From the NCBI RefSeq assembly GCF_002028425.1, contig NZ_CP020042.1:2480001-2544000 (forward strand): a DNA stretch of 64,000 nt. Direction: 5' to 3'. The notes under the pieces are model-generated. The model was given only the letters and a program-made list of their open reading frames with translations. It was not told the DNA's origin and made no database searches. The translations under genes and the position numbers were made by a program. The DNA is from Streptomyces katrae (lineage in GTDB: Bacteria; Actinomycetota; Actinomycetes; Streptomycetales; Streptomycetaceae). Position 1 is the stretch's first letter; each line of letters opens with the position of its first letter. Of this stretch, positions 26,544-35,203 are shown in pieces.

Positions 26544-27788
26544 GTGGCGACGGCATCCCGGCGGTGGTTCGGTGGGCGGGACGAGAGTCGGCGGGCGGAT
26601 GCGCAGGCGGCGAAGGATGCCGCCGCGGCCGCGTTCTACGAACTGGACACCGCCCAGCGGGACCTGCGGATCTCGATGGAGACCATCGCCGCCGCCGACG
26701 GCTCGCCCGCCGCGCGGCAGGCCGCCGAGGGGTTCGCGGCGCTCGGGCGGCGGATCGACGAGGTGAGCCACGCCTACATCGAGGCCGTCGACGCGCACGA
26801 CCTGGACCGGGTCGACCTGGAGGGGTCCGTCGCGGCGGAGGCCCGGCAGCAGCTGACCCGGGCCCGGGAGGAACTGGTCCGGGTCAAGGAGGAGCTGGAG
26901 CGGTTCGCCCGGGGGCTGCAGCCGCTGCTGGACAAGGCCGAGACGCAGCTGGCCCGGGTCGCGCCGGCTCGGGAGCGGGCGAAGGCGGCGCTGCTGGCCG
27001 CGAGCGACGCGCTGGACGCCGTACGGGCCAAGGGGATGCGGGCCGACGACCTGGCGGCGCGGCTCGCCGCGCTGGGGCCCGAGCTGACGAAGCTGAACCA
27101 GGGCGCGGCGCAGCACGGGGTGCCGGAGACGGTGCAGCGGGCGGAGCGGATCCTGCGGGACGCGGGGGCGGTGCGGGCCGAGGCGGAGCGGCTGCCGGAG
27201 CGGGCGGCGGAGATCGACCGGCGGCTGGTGAGCCTGCGGACGCGGGCGCAGGCGCTGCGCAACCGGGCGGACCGGGTGGATCCGGTGCTCAGCGAGCTGC
27301 GCCGCCGGTTCAGCGCGGACTGCTGGCAGGACCTCCAGCACGTTCCCGACCAGGCTGTGCGGGACGTGGCGCAGGCCGAGGAGCGGCTGGCGGAGGCCGG
27401 TCGGGCGCGGGACGAGCAGCGCTGGGCGGACGTGACGGCGCTGGTCGAGGCGGTGCGGGCGGGGCTGGACGCCGTCGACGAGGCGGTGTCGGCCGCGCAG
27501 GACCGACTGTCGCGGCTGGAGGCGGTGGCGCGGGACCCGCAGGCGGAGGTGCAGCGGACCCGGTTCGCGATCCGGGACGCGCAGCGCCTGGCGATGGACG
27601 GCCGCAGCGTGCCGGATCCGCGGCACGCGCGGCCGCTGGACGAGTCGGTGGCCCGGATGGAGCGGGCGCTCGCGGGCCTGGAGGGGCGCCACCCCGACTA
27701 CTGGCACTTCCTCCAGGAGATGGAGGAGGTCCGGGTGGCGGTGGGCCGGGTGGTGGCGGACATGCGGGGTCGCCGCGCCGCCGGGTGA
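26544..27788 (+). CDS. Long coiled-coil cytoplasmic protein, function unknown
   Basis: 414 residues, almost wholly helical. Ala/Arg/Glu-rich heptads run from about residue 20 to 400 with few prolines, and there is no signal peptide or membrane segment. The N-terminus MATASRRWFGGRDESRR is basic. Near the C-terminus DESVARMERALAGLEGRHPDYWHFLQEM is the least repetitive part and may be a conserved end motif. It resembles coiled-coil scaffold or PspA-like proteins only in general character. GTG 26544 is chosen for GGGAG upstream. It stands alone, divergent from tRNA-Val. Confidence 0.75.
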   Translation: MATASRRWFGGRDESRRADAQAAKDAAAAAFYELDTAQRDLRISMETIAAADGSPAARQAAEGFAALGRRIDEVSHAYIEAVDAHDLDRVDLEGSVAAEARQQLTRAREELVRVKEELERFARGLQPLLDKAETQLARVAPARERAKAALLAASDALDAVRAKGMRADDLAARLAALGPELTKLNQGAAQHGVPETVQRAERILRDAGAVRAEAERLPERAAEIDRRLVSLRTRAQALRNRADRVDPVLSELRRRFSADCWQDLQHVPDQAVRDVAQAEERLAEAGRARDEQRWADVTALVEAVRAGLDAVDEAVSAAQDRLSRLEAVARDPQAEVQRTRFAIRDAQRLAMDGRSVPDPRHARPLDESVARMERALAGLEGRHPDYWHFLQEMEEVRVAVGRVVADMRGRRAAG

Positions 27789-27979
27789 GCCCTCCGGTGC
27801 GGCGGGAGGCGGCTGGGTGGCTGAGGCCGCCGGGGCGGCGCCGCGGGAGGCTGGGCGGCTGACCCCGCCAGGGTGGCGCGGGACCGGGGCGGCGACGGGG
27901 TCCGGTGGGGGAGGAGTTGTCCGGGGCGGGGGTTCGGCGGATGCTGGAGGGTGCCGGGAACGGAAACGAGGAGGGCGTC

Positions 27980-28684
27980 ATGGCTGTCCATGCTTTCCAC
28001 AGGCCGCGCGAGCGCCGGGCGCCCCCCGCGCGCCCGGAGACGTACGTGCCGCACGCCGCCTACGGGTGCACCGAGCCGCACGAGCACTACGCGCCCTACG
28101 TCCCCCACGAGCCCTACGGCCCGCCTCCCGAACGGCACGGTCCGCGGCTGGCGCAGCGCCTGCTGCACCCCGTCAACGCCCGGCTCGACGAGCACCTGCC
28201 CACCGACCACAAGCTGAGCAAGGTCTACCGGGTCGGCGCCGGGCTGACCGGTCTGCTCCTCATCGCCTTCGGGATCCTGGGCCTGGTCCACCAGATCGGG
28301 TTCTTCGACACCGGCGGCGACACCGTGCTGGCCCTGAACACCAACGGCGCGCTGAGCGTGCTGTCGATCTGCATCGGCATCCTGCTGGCCGCCGGCATGG
28401 TGATCGGCGGGACCTTCGCCTCCACCCTCAACATCGTGCTGGGGCTGCTCTTCATCGCCAGCGGGTTCGTGAACCTGGCTCTGCTGGACACCGGTCTGAA
28501 CTTCCTGGCCTTCAAGATCCAGAACGTGCTGTTCAGCTTCGTCGTCGGCGTGATGCTGATGTGGTTCGGGATGTACGGGCGGGTGGGCAGCGCCCTCCCC
28601 CACGACAACCCGTACTGGCGCGCCCGCCACCCCGACGAGGCCGCCCGCGAGGAACGGGCCCGGGGCGGGGCGGCGGCCCGTTAG
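27980..28684 (+). CDS. DUF4383 family membrane protein
   Basis: 234 residues. About 85 N-terminal hydrophilic residues are rich in His, Tyr and Pro (motifs HEHYAPYVPHEPYG). Four transmembrane helices follow (about 90-205): AGLTGLLLIAFGILGLV, ALSVLSICIGILLAAGM, LNIVLGLLFIASGFVNL and VLFSFVVGVMLMWFGMYG. That matches the DUF4383 layout. Function unknown. GAGGAGGG precedes the ATG at 27980; an earlier in-frame start exists but has no ribosome site. The next gene begins 9 bases after its stop, so they are probably co-transcribed. Confidence 0.8.
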   Translation: MAVHAFHRPRERRAPPARPETYVPHAAYGCTEPHEHYAPYVPHEPYGPPPERHGPRLAQRLLHPVNARLDEHLPTDHKLSKVYRVGAGLTGLLLIAFGILGLVHQIGFFDTGGDTVLALNTNGALSVLSICIGILLAAGMVIGGTFASTLNIVLGLLFIASGFVNLALLDTGLNFLAFKIQNVLFSFVVGVMLMWFGMYGRVGSALPHDNPYWRARHPDEAAREERARGGAAAR

Positions 28685-28693
28685 CCTGTGCGC

Positions 28694-28897
28694 ATGCCTC
28701 GTTACGAATACCGCTGCCGGACCTGCGACGACACCTTCGAGGTCAGCCGTCCGATGGCCGAGTCGTCCGCGCCCGCCGACTGCCCCGCCGGGCACGCCGA
28801 CACCGTGAAGCTGCTGTCCGCCGTCGCCGTCGGCGGGACCAGCAGTGCCCCCGCGCCCTCCGGCGGGGGCTGCTGCGGCGGGGGCGGCTGCTGCTGA
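28694..28897 (+). CDS. FmdB-family zinc-ribbon protein
   Basis: 67 residues. MPRYEYRCRTCDDTFEV is the FmdB-type regulatory zinc ribbon, with the first C-x2-C. The second half of the ribbon appears as DCPAGH, with His in place of the usual Cys. The tail is Gly/Cys-rich (GGGCCGGGGCC), offering extra metal ligands. Probably a small DNA- or protein-binding regulator. Only 9 bases separate it from the DUF4383 gene and no strong SD is seen, so translational coupling is likely. Confidence 0.82.
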   Translation: MPRYEYRCRTCDDTFEVSRPMAESSAPADCPAGHADTVKLLSAVAVGGTSSAPAPSGGGCCGGGGCC

Positions 28898-28936
28898 GCC
28901 CGGACGGGGGGGGGGGGCGGCCGGCCGGCGCCGGCG

Positions 28937-29596
28937 CTAGCGCTTGCGCGAGAGGGTGAGGCCGTCCGAGATGGCCAGCAGGACGGAGTCCATGCGGGTG
29001 TCCGCCATGGCGTGGTCGTTGAACGCGCGGACGCTCGCGCCCCTGCTGTCCGGGGATTCGTCCAGCACCGTCCCGTGGAAGAGGGTGTTGTCCGTGACGA
29101 TCAGGCCGCCCGGGCGCAGCCTCGGTACGAGCTCCTCCCAGTAGAGGATCTGGTTCTCCTTGTCGGCGTCCACGTAGGCCAGGTCGATGTGCGGTTCGGC
29201 CGGCATGGCCCGCAGCGTGTCGAGGGCGGGGGCGATGCGCAGGTCGATGCGGTCCGCGACGCCGGCCGCCTCCCACGCCTCGCGGCCGTACGCGGTCCAC
29301 TCCTCCGACACGTCGCAGGCGATCAGGCGGCCGTCGGCCGGCAGGGCCTGGGCCATGGACAGGGCGGAGAAGCCGGTGAACGTGCCGACCTCCACGATGT
29401 GCTTCGCGCCCGTCAGCCGGACCAGGAAGGCCAGCAGCGGGCCCTGCTCCTCCGCCGACTGCATGCCCGCGGACTGCGGGAACTTCTCCCAGGTGGTGGT
29501 GACCAGCCCCCGCTGGAACTCGTCCAGCGGGGGGTTGTGCGCGAGGACGTAGCGGTAGAGCTCGTCGGTGATCTTGGTGCTGTTGCCCTTGGTCAT
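28937..29596 (-). CDS. O-methyltransferase (CCoAOMT family)
   Basis: 219 residues. The SAM-binding motif is VEVGTFTGFSALSMA (about 68-82). Metal and substrate residues appear as YVDADKENQ (about 141-149) and DNTLFHG (about 170-176), characteristic of class I catechol/caffeoyl-CoA O-methyltransferases that need a divalent cation. It is the last gene of the minus-strand operon and its ATG overlaps the HAD stop by four bases (ATGA). Co-translation with HAD, StiP and CitE-like genes suggests it modifies the same unknown small molecule. Confidence 0.88.
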   Translation of the reverse strand: MTKGNSTKITDELYRYVLAHNPPLDEFQRGLVTTTWEKFPQSAGMQSAEEQGPLLAFLVRLTGAKHIVEVGTFTGFSALSMAQALPADGRLIACDVSEEWTAYGREAWEAAGVADRIDLRIAPALDTLRAMPAEPHIDLAYVDADKENQILYWEELVPRLRPGGLIVTDNTLFHGTVLDESPDSRGASVRAFNDHAMADTRMDSVLLAISDGLTLSRKR

Positions 29597-30426
29597 GCGG
29601 TCAGTGTCGCAACCGCCCGCCCGAAAGCGCGGACGATCTCCTCCCCGGCGAGTACCCCGGCCTCGTGCAGCGCGGTCACCGTCGGCGCGGTCCAGCCGGC
29701 GTCGGCCAGTTCGCCGTGGCCCGGCCGCCAGGCCCGGCCGGCGGCCAGCAGCAGGTCGGCGTCGAGGAGGGAGTCGCCGGCCGCGAGGGTGGCGGTGGCG
29801 CCCGTACGGCGGGCCACCTCGTGCATCGCGGCGCTCTTGGTCAGCGGGCGCGGGACGGCGTAGATCTTGCGGCCCTGGAGCGAGACGGTCCAGCCGCGTT
29901 CCTCCGCCCAGCGGGTGAGTGCCTTGAGCCATTCGTCGGGGACCAGCGCCCGCTCGACCACCAGGTAGGCGAAGAGGTCCTCCGCGAGCCGTGCCTTGCG
30001 CAGCCACTGCGGGTCGGCCGCGTCCAGCAGGTGCCGGTGTACCTCCTCCAGCGGGGCGCACTCCTCGGCGAGCCGCCGGGCCACCGCGCGCCGCCAGCCC
30101 CGGTCGGGCTCCCCGTCCACCAGCAGCTGTCCGCCGTTGGCGCAGATCGCGTACGGGGCCGGGGGGCCGGGGAAGCGGATCCGCTGGTACTGCTTGCGCG
30201 TGCGCGTGGTGGTCGGGACGAAGACCGCCGCCGGGTCGGCGGCCAGTGCGGCCAGCAGCGCGGCCGCCGTCTCGGTCATGAAGGACAGCGGCTTGCCCTC
30301 GTGCACCTCGACGCACAGCAGCCGGGGGGCCTGCGGGTCGGGCATGGTCAGGCCGAGGGCGGCCGACGAGTAGATGAGCGTGCGGTCGAGGTCACTGGCG
30401 ACGAGGACGGTGCCTTGGCGGGTCAC
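29593..30426 (-). CDS. HAD-family hydrolase of the Ter-associated biosynthetic module
   Basis: 277 residues. HAD motif I is ASDLDRTLIYS (about 9-19). A large C2-type cap follows, and motif IV reads ATLAAGDSLLDADLLLAA (about 213-230). The KSAAMHEVARR lysine region precedes it. Such Cof-like phosphatases are regular members of the Ter-linked operons that also carry PRTase, StiP and CitE-like genes. It probably dephosphorylates a pathway intermediate. The GTG start overlaps the stop of the PRTase-StiP gene by four bases. Confidence 0.85.
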   Translation of the reverse strand: MTRQGTVLVASDLDRTLIYSSAALGLTMPDPQAPRLLCVEVHEGKPLSFMTETAAALLAALAADPAAVFVPTTTRTRKQYQRIRFPGPPAPYAICANGGQLLVDGEPDRGWRRAVARRLAEECAPLEEVHRHLLDAADPQWLRKARLAEDLFAYLVVERALVPDEWLKALTRWAEERGWTVSLQGRKIYAVPRPLTKSAAMHEVARRTGATATLAAGDSLLDADLLLAAGRAWRPGHGELADAGWTAPTVTALHEAGVLAGEEIVRAFGRAVATLTA

Positions 30427-32990
30427 TGGGCGGCCACTGCCTTTCCGTCGGCGCCGGTGGCGCCGCGCGTGAAGCGGGGGTGGATGAGTCCTACACAGGT
30501 GTACGGGAGGCCGTCGACCTCCTCGACCGGAACGCCGCGCTGGGCGGCGAGCAGGCGTACGTGGTCCAGGTCGGAGCCGGCGCCGCGCTGGGCCAGGATC
30601 TTCCACGGTACGCGGCGCAGCAGTACGCGGGTGGTCTCGCCGACGCCCGGCTTGACCAGGTTCACGTCATGGATGCCGTACTCCTCGCTGATCCGCTCGA
30701 CGGCCGCCCAGCCCACCCAGGTGGGGGTGCGGTCGGCGGCGAGGAGTTCCTTGACCTCGGCGTCCACGGCCTCGGCGACCTCCTCGAAGCGGGCGGCCAC
30801 CGCGTCCACGAAGGCGCCCGAGACGTCGGCGCCGGCCAGCTCGCGGTAGAACTTCGCGCCGTGGAAGTCGTCCGGGCCGACCAGGTCGGACCGCAGGACG
30901 GTGCGCGAGACCAGTCCGGAGACGGTGGAGTTGAGGCAGGCGGAGGGGATCAGGAAGTCCTCGCGGGTGCCGTACGTCTGCACGCACGCGCCGGGGTCGG
31001 CGAGGACGACGATCTCCGGGTTGAAGCCGGGGAAGGCGGACAGGGCCTCGCGCAGCTCGCGGGTGATGGCGCCCTTGCCGGTCCAGCCGTCCACGAACAC
31101 CACGTCGGCCGGGTCGTGGTGGGCGGCGAGCCAGCGCAGGGCGTTGGCGTCGATGCCGCGCCCGCGCACGATGGAGACGGCGTAGTGCGGCAGGTCCAGG
31201 CCGTGCCGGGCGGCGGCCCAGCGGCGCATCAGCACGCCGACGGGGGTTCCGGCGCGGGCCAGGGAGACCAGCACCGGGGAGGGGGACCGTTCGGCGAGGA
31301 CGGTCTCGGTGACGGTGCCGACGGCGCGGGCGACCCGGGCCGCGGAGGTGGTCAGGGCGTCCTGGTAGAGCTCCTGGTAGCGCGGGGAGGGCTGGTACTC
31401 CACGGGCAGGGACTCCGCGTAGTGCGCGCCGCCGGCCTGGATGGCCTCCTCGCGCTCCTCCGTCGGGGCCTCCAGCTCGACGGCGGAGAGGTCCTGGAGC
31501 AGCCAGCCGACGTCCTCGGGGGCGTAGGAGGAGAAGGCGGGCCCGCGCAGGGGCTCCGGCAGGCGCGGCTCGGACATGTTCGGCTCCTGCCGGTGGGGGG
31601 TCTCGGGTATGCCGGGCGCGCTCGCGGCGGGTGCGCCCGGTGCGTACGACGGGACGACGGCCAGCACGACGCGGCCGGTGTGCGGGGCCAGGGCTGCGAG
31701 CAGCCCGGTGTGCAGCTCGGGGGTGTCCCCGGCGGAGTCCACGACCGCGACGACCGCGTCGAAGCCGGCCCCCGCGACGTTGTAGGCGTAGCGGTCGCCG
31801 GGGCCGTCGGCGGGGGCGTCGTGGGCGGGGAAGACCAGGCGGGTGCGGATGGCGTAGCCGGGGTCGTCCACGGCGAGGACGGGTGAGCGGGTGGTCGAGG
31901 AGAACCGCACCTCGGCCGCCGCCCCGCGCTCCTCCAGGGCCGCGGCGAGGCGCAGCGGGCCGTACATCAGCTCCTCGTTGCCGAGTACGAGGACCCGCCC
32001 GGGCCCCTCGCCCAGCGCGGCCGCCACCTGCCCGGCGAGGGCGGGCAGAGCGGTCTCCAGCGCCGCGCGGTGGCCGGGGGTGAAGCCGTGCCGGCCCCCG
32101 TCGGGAACCCCGGCGGGCCACTCCAGGACGACGCGCGCGTACGGGGCGTCAGCCGGACCGGGCGCGGACCGGCGCAGGCCCGCCCCGGCCGACCCCGCGG
32201 AGGCCGGCGCGGGAACGGTCCCGGCCGCGCCGGGGGTTTCGTACGCCTCCACCAGGGCCTGCCCCTTGGCCAGGACTCCCTCCGGGAGGGAGACCGTGCC
32301 CGAGGCCAGGGCGATCAGGTCCACGCGGGCGCCCAGTTCGGCGGCGAACGCGGTCAGCCGGTCGCGGTCGGCGGCGGAGCGCATGTCGACCAGGGCGACG
32401 ACCACGTAGTGGCCGCGCGGGTGGCGGGCGTGCAGGTCCCGGATGGTGTTGAGGACGGTGTTGCCGGTGGAGAACTCGTCGTCGACGAGGACCAGCGGCC
32501 CGTCCCCCGCCAGCAGCTCCGGGTCCTCGGGCAGCAGCAGGTGCGAGGTGGCGTGCGAGTGCGCCTCCTCGAACCCGCCCGCGGGCCGCACACCCGGCAC
32601 CGGGCGGCGCGTGGAGTGCAGGTAGGGGGCCGCGCCCAGGCCGTCGGCGACGCAGTGGCCCAGCCCCGTCGCGGTCTCGGCGTAGCCGAGGACCACCGCG
32701 GAGGCCGCGGAGTCGCCGAGCAGCGCCCGGACCCGCTCCCCGAGCCCGTACCCGGCGGCGTACACCGTCGCGGGCGACTGCGGGACGTGCTTGCCCAGTA
32801 CCTGGGAGACCAGCAGGTGCGCCCGCTTGGGGTTGCGCCGCAGGGCCAGCCCGAGGAGCTCCGTCAGGCTCCCGTCGCCGGGGCCCCCTTCGCCGCCGGT
32901 TCCCTCCGCGCCCTCCAGGCGCACGCCGAGCCGCTGCGCGACCCAGGTTCCCGGCCACACCGTGTCGATCGTCTTGCCCTTCATCGTCAT
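30423..32990 (-). CDS. Fused PRTase-TRSP and StiP-type phosphoribosyltransferase protein
   Basis: 855 residues in one frame. Residues 1-240 or so are an orotate-PRTase-like domain with PRPP loop LVLVDDEFSTGNT (about 166-178). Residues about 280-460 are the TRSP-type partner domain (EWPAGVPDGGRHGFTPGHR region). From Met472 the sequence reads as a complete StiP-type protein, with its own PRPP-like loop VFVDGWTGKGAIT. These two units are normally separate adjacent genes. Here no stop divides them, although an AGGAG site 6 bases before Met472 could allow separate translation of StiP (start 31577). They are thought to make a ribosyl-linked metabolite in the Ter stress response. ATG 32990 has GAGGACGAGG upstream. 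Confidence 0.82.
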   Translation of the reverse strand: MTMKGKTIDTVWPGTWVAQRLGVRLEGAEGTGGEGGPGDGSLTELLGLALRRNPKRAHLLVSQVLGKHVPQSPATVYAAGYGLGERVRALLGDSAASAVVLGYAETATGLGHCVADGLGAAPYLHSTRRPVPGVRPAGGFEEAHSHATSHLLLPEDPELLAGDGPLVLVDDEFSTGNTVLNTIRDLHARHPRGHYVVVALVDMRSAADRDRLTAFAAELGARVDLIALASGTVSLPEGVLAKGQALVEAYETPGAAGTVPAPASAGSAGAGLRRSAPGPADAPYARVVLEWPAGVPDGGRHGFTPGHRAALETALPALAGQVAAALGEGPGRVLVLGNEELMYGPLRLAAALEERGAAAEVRFSSTTRSPVLAVDDPGYAIRTRLVFPAHDAPADGPGDRYAYNVAGAGFDAVVAVVDSAGDTPELHTGLLAALAPHTGRVVLAVVPSYAPGAPAASAPGIPETPHRQEPNMSEPRLPEPLRGPAFSSYAPEDVGWLLQDLSAVELEAPTEEREEAIQAGGAHYAESLPVEYQPSPRYQELYQDALTTSAARVARAVGTVTETVLAERSPSPVLVSLARAGTPVGVLMRRWAAARHGLDLPHYAVSIVRGRGIDANALRWLAAHHDPADVVFVDGWTGKGAITRELREALSAFPGFNPEIVVLADPGACVQTYGTREDFLIPSACLNSTVSGLVSRTVLRSDLVGPDDFHGAKFYRELAGADVSGAFVDAVAARFEEVAEAVDAEVKELLAADRTPTWVGWAAVERISEEYGIHDVNLVKPGVGETTRVLLRRVPWKILAQRGAGSDLDHVRLLAAQRGVPVEEVDGLPYTCVGLIHPRFTRGATGADGKAVAAQ

Positions 32991-33013
32991 CCTCGTCCTC
33001 GGCGGCGGGCCGC

Positions 33014-34189
33014 TCACAGCTGGAGCCCGGCGGTCAGCAGGTCGACGAAGCCGACCTCCTCCTTCGCCACACCGAAGACCTCGGCGCGCAGCATGGTGCG
33101 CTCGGCCCAGGCCCGGTGGGGCTTCACCTCGTTCATCTTGTTCGTGTAGGCGGAACGCATCACTCCGCCGCCGTCGCGCTCGGGCCGCAGGATGTCCTGG
33201 GCGTCGCAGAACTCCTCGTGGGAGACGACCGACAGCGCGTGCACCGGGGTGACGTGGGCGGGGTGGATGCAGGTCTTGCCGAGCAGCCCGTTGGCCCGGT
33301 CGAGCTCGACCTCGCGCAGCAGCCCGTCCAGGTCGTGCTCGATCAGCGCGGTGCGCAGTTCCTCGACGCCCTCCTCCAGGAAGGGGCTGCGGCGCAGCTG
33401 CGGCTTGAAGAGGCGCTGCTGGCTGCGGAAGTACTCCCAGACGGGGCCGGTGACGGTGAAGCCGGTGCCGTCGGCGCGGCTGAGGACGTTGACCACGTCG
33501 GCGATGACGCCGGCCACGATCTGGACGTCGTACGCGGTCATGTCGGGGGTGCGGCGCAGCCCGTAGACGGAGCAGAAGTCGGTGACGCCCAGGCGCAGGG
33601 CCAGGACCCGCTCGCGGGAGCGGTTCACGGTGCGGGAGATGCCGGCGAGGGCCTGGACCCGGGTTTCCAGGTGGAGGAGGTCGGGGGTCTCCAGGACGGG
33701 CATGGCGTACAGCCGGGGCAGGCCGCTGACGGCCTCGGCATGGGCCACGGCGTCGAGGAAGGCGGCTCCCCGGCTCTCGTTGAATTTGGGAAGTACGAAT
33801 CCGGCCAGATTCCGCGCCGACCGGCCGAGGCGGCGCACGAGGTCGGGTATCTGCTCGGGGGTGCGGACGCGGATGAAGAGGAGGGGGAGTTCCCCGGCGC
33901 CGGCACCTTCGGCTTCGAGCTCCGCGAACTGCCGGACGAGGTTCTCCTCGCCGTCGACCACGTCGGCGTCGCTGATGGAATCCTCCAGGCAGAGGACCAT
34001 GGAGACGACGCCCCGGGCGGCCTGCTTGCGGATGTCGGCGGCCAGCCGCGGGCGGGTGGCCGGGCTGTAGAGGGTGGCTCCGAGTGCGGCGGCGAGGATA
34101 CGGGCGGGGGAGGCCAGGGTGAACTCGGCGGGTTCCTGGTGGAAGAGGCCCTTCCGGGCTGCGGGCGCTATGTGCCCAAAGTGACGCAT
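33014..34189 (-). CDS. HpcH/HpaI aldolase / CitE-like lyase of the Ter module
   Basis: 391 residues, TIM-barrel CitE type. Features include an early GATLYSPATRP, the acidic metal-binding segment VVSMVLCLEDSISD (about 60-73), ERVLALRLGVTDF (about 195-207) and a late GKTCIHPAHV (about 297-306), the C-terminal signature of CitE-like lyases. It heads the four-gene operon and lies 23 bases before the PRTase fusion. In the predicted Ter-associated pathway it would cleave or form a carbon-carbon bond. The upstream gap to the divergent TerD gene is about 185 bases and should hold both promoters. Confidence 0.87.
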   Translation of the reverse strand: MRHFGHIAPAARKGLFHQEPAEFTLASPARILAAALGATLYSPATRPRLAADIRKQAARGVVSMVLCLEDSISDADVVDGEENLVRQFAELEAEGAGAGELPLLFIRVRTPEQIPDLVRRLGRSARNLAGFVLPKFNESRGAAFLDAVAHAEAVSGLPRLYAMPVLETPDLLHLETRVQALAGISRTVNRSRERVLALRLGVTDFCSVYGLRRTPDMTAYDVQIVAGVIADVVNVLSRADGTGFTVTGPVWEYFRSQQRLFKPQLRRSPFLEEGVEELRTALIEHDLDGLLREVELDRANGLLGKTCIHPAHVTPVHALSVVSHEEFCDAQDILRPERDGGGVMRSAYTNKMNEVKPHRAWAERTMLRAEVFGVAKEEVGFVDLLTAGLQL

Positions 34190-34374
34190 GTGCTTCCCCC
34201 GTACTGCCTCGGCGGCCCAACTGGCGTGGCCGGTAATAGTACGTACGAACGTGAGTCAAGAGTTCCTCAAGCACATGAAGTTCCGGTAACCCTCTCGCAC
34301 CATGCCCAGCTCCTCGGCCGGGGACAAGGCCCTACGGGGGGCCGCATTGTTCCCCGCCCGTCCGGGAGGGCAGG

Positions 34375-35163
34375 ATGACGGGCATGACGCACGCGATGCA
34401 GAAGGGCTCGAACATCCCGGTGGCCGCCACGGCGGTCCGGGCGGTGCTGCGCTGGACCACCGGGCCCGACGTACCGGACGTGGACGCCTCCGCGCTGCTC
34501 GTGGGGGCGGACGGTCGCGTGCGCTCGGACGAGGACTTCGTGTTCTACAACCAGCCCCGCCACCCCTCGGGGTCCGTCTGGCGCCTGGGCAAGAAGCAGG
34601 TCGGGGACGGGGTCACGGACGCGGTGCAGGCGGACCTGCGGGCCGTGCCCCCGGTCGTGGACCGGGTCCTGGTGGTGGCCTCCGCCGAGGACGTGCCCTT
34701 CGAGCAGGTCCACGACCTGCGGATCCAGCTGTACGACGCCTCGCCGGGCGGCGCGCCGGAGCCGCTGGCCCACTTCGACGTGCGGCCGGAGACGGGTGCC
34801 GAGACGGCACTGATCTGCGGCGAGCTGTACCGCCGGGGCGAGGGGTGGAAGTTCCGCGCGCTGGGCGAGGGCTACTCCGACGGCCTGGTGGGGCTGGCGA
34901 CGGACCACGGGATCTCCGTCGACGAGAACGCCGCCGAGGCCGGCGAGAGCGCCGCTGCCGCGCCAGCGCCCTCCGCGGGGCCGGCCGACGACCTGACCGC
35001 CGCCATGCGCCCGCCCGCGCCCGCCCCGGTCACCCAGGCGCCGCCTCCCGTCCAGCCCGCCTACGGCTACCCCCAGCAGGTGTCCCCGGTGCCCGTGCCG
35101 GCTCCGGGCGGGGACCCCTCGTTCCGCCTGCCGGTGCAGGGCCCCCAGTTCATCCGCCGCTGA
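34375..35163 (+). CDS. TerD-family protein with proline-rich tail
   Basis: 262 residues. The TerD domain (about 5-185) shows [26 protein letters not shown], with Asp residues where TerD binds Ca2+. It closes [26 protein letters not shown], like its paralogues at 37259 and 37986. The 75-residue tail is Ala/Pro/Gln-rich and disordered-looking. The start [13 protein letters not shown] has GGAGG about 5 bases before it. It is the only plus-strand ter gene and is divergent from the biosynthetic operon, so the two are probably controlled together. Confidence 0.88.
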   Translation: MTGMTHAMQKGSNIPVAATAVRAVLRWTTGPDVPDVDASALLVGADGRVRSDEDFVFYNQPRHPSGSVWRLGKKQVGDGVTDAVQADLRAVPPVVDRVLVVASAEDVPFEQVHDLRIQLYDASPGGAPEPLAHFDVRPETGAETALICGELYRRGEGWKFRALGEGYSDGLVGLATDHGISVDENAAEAGESAAAAPAPSAGPADDLTAAMRPPAPAPVTQAPPPVQPAYGYPQQVSPVPVPAPGGDPSFRLPVQGPQFIRR

Positions 35164-35203
35164 CGGAGCCGCCGACGGGCCCGGCGGGCGGTGCGGGCGG
35201 GGC

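Noticed and set aside
25884..27788. Single 634-codon gene joining PPOX to the coiled-coil protein
   Set aside because: The frame is open by chance but passes through a terminator and a tRNA gene; the coiled-coil protein has its own GTG and SD at 26544.
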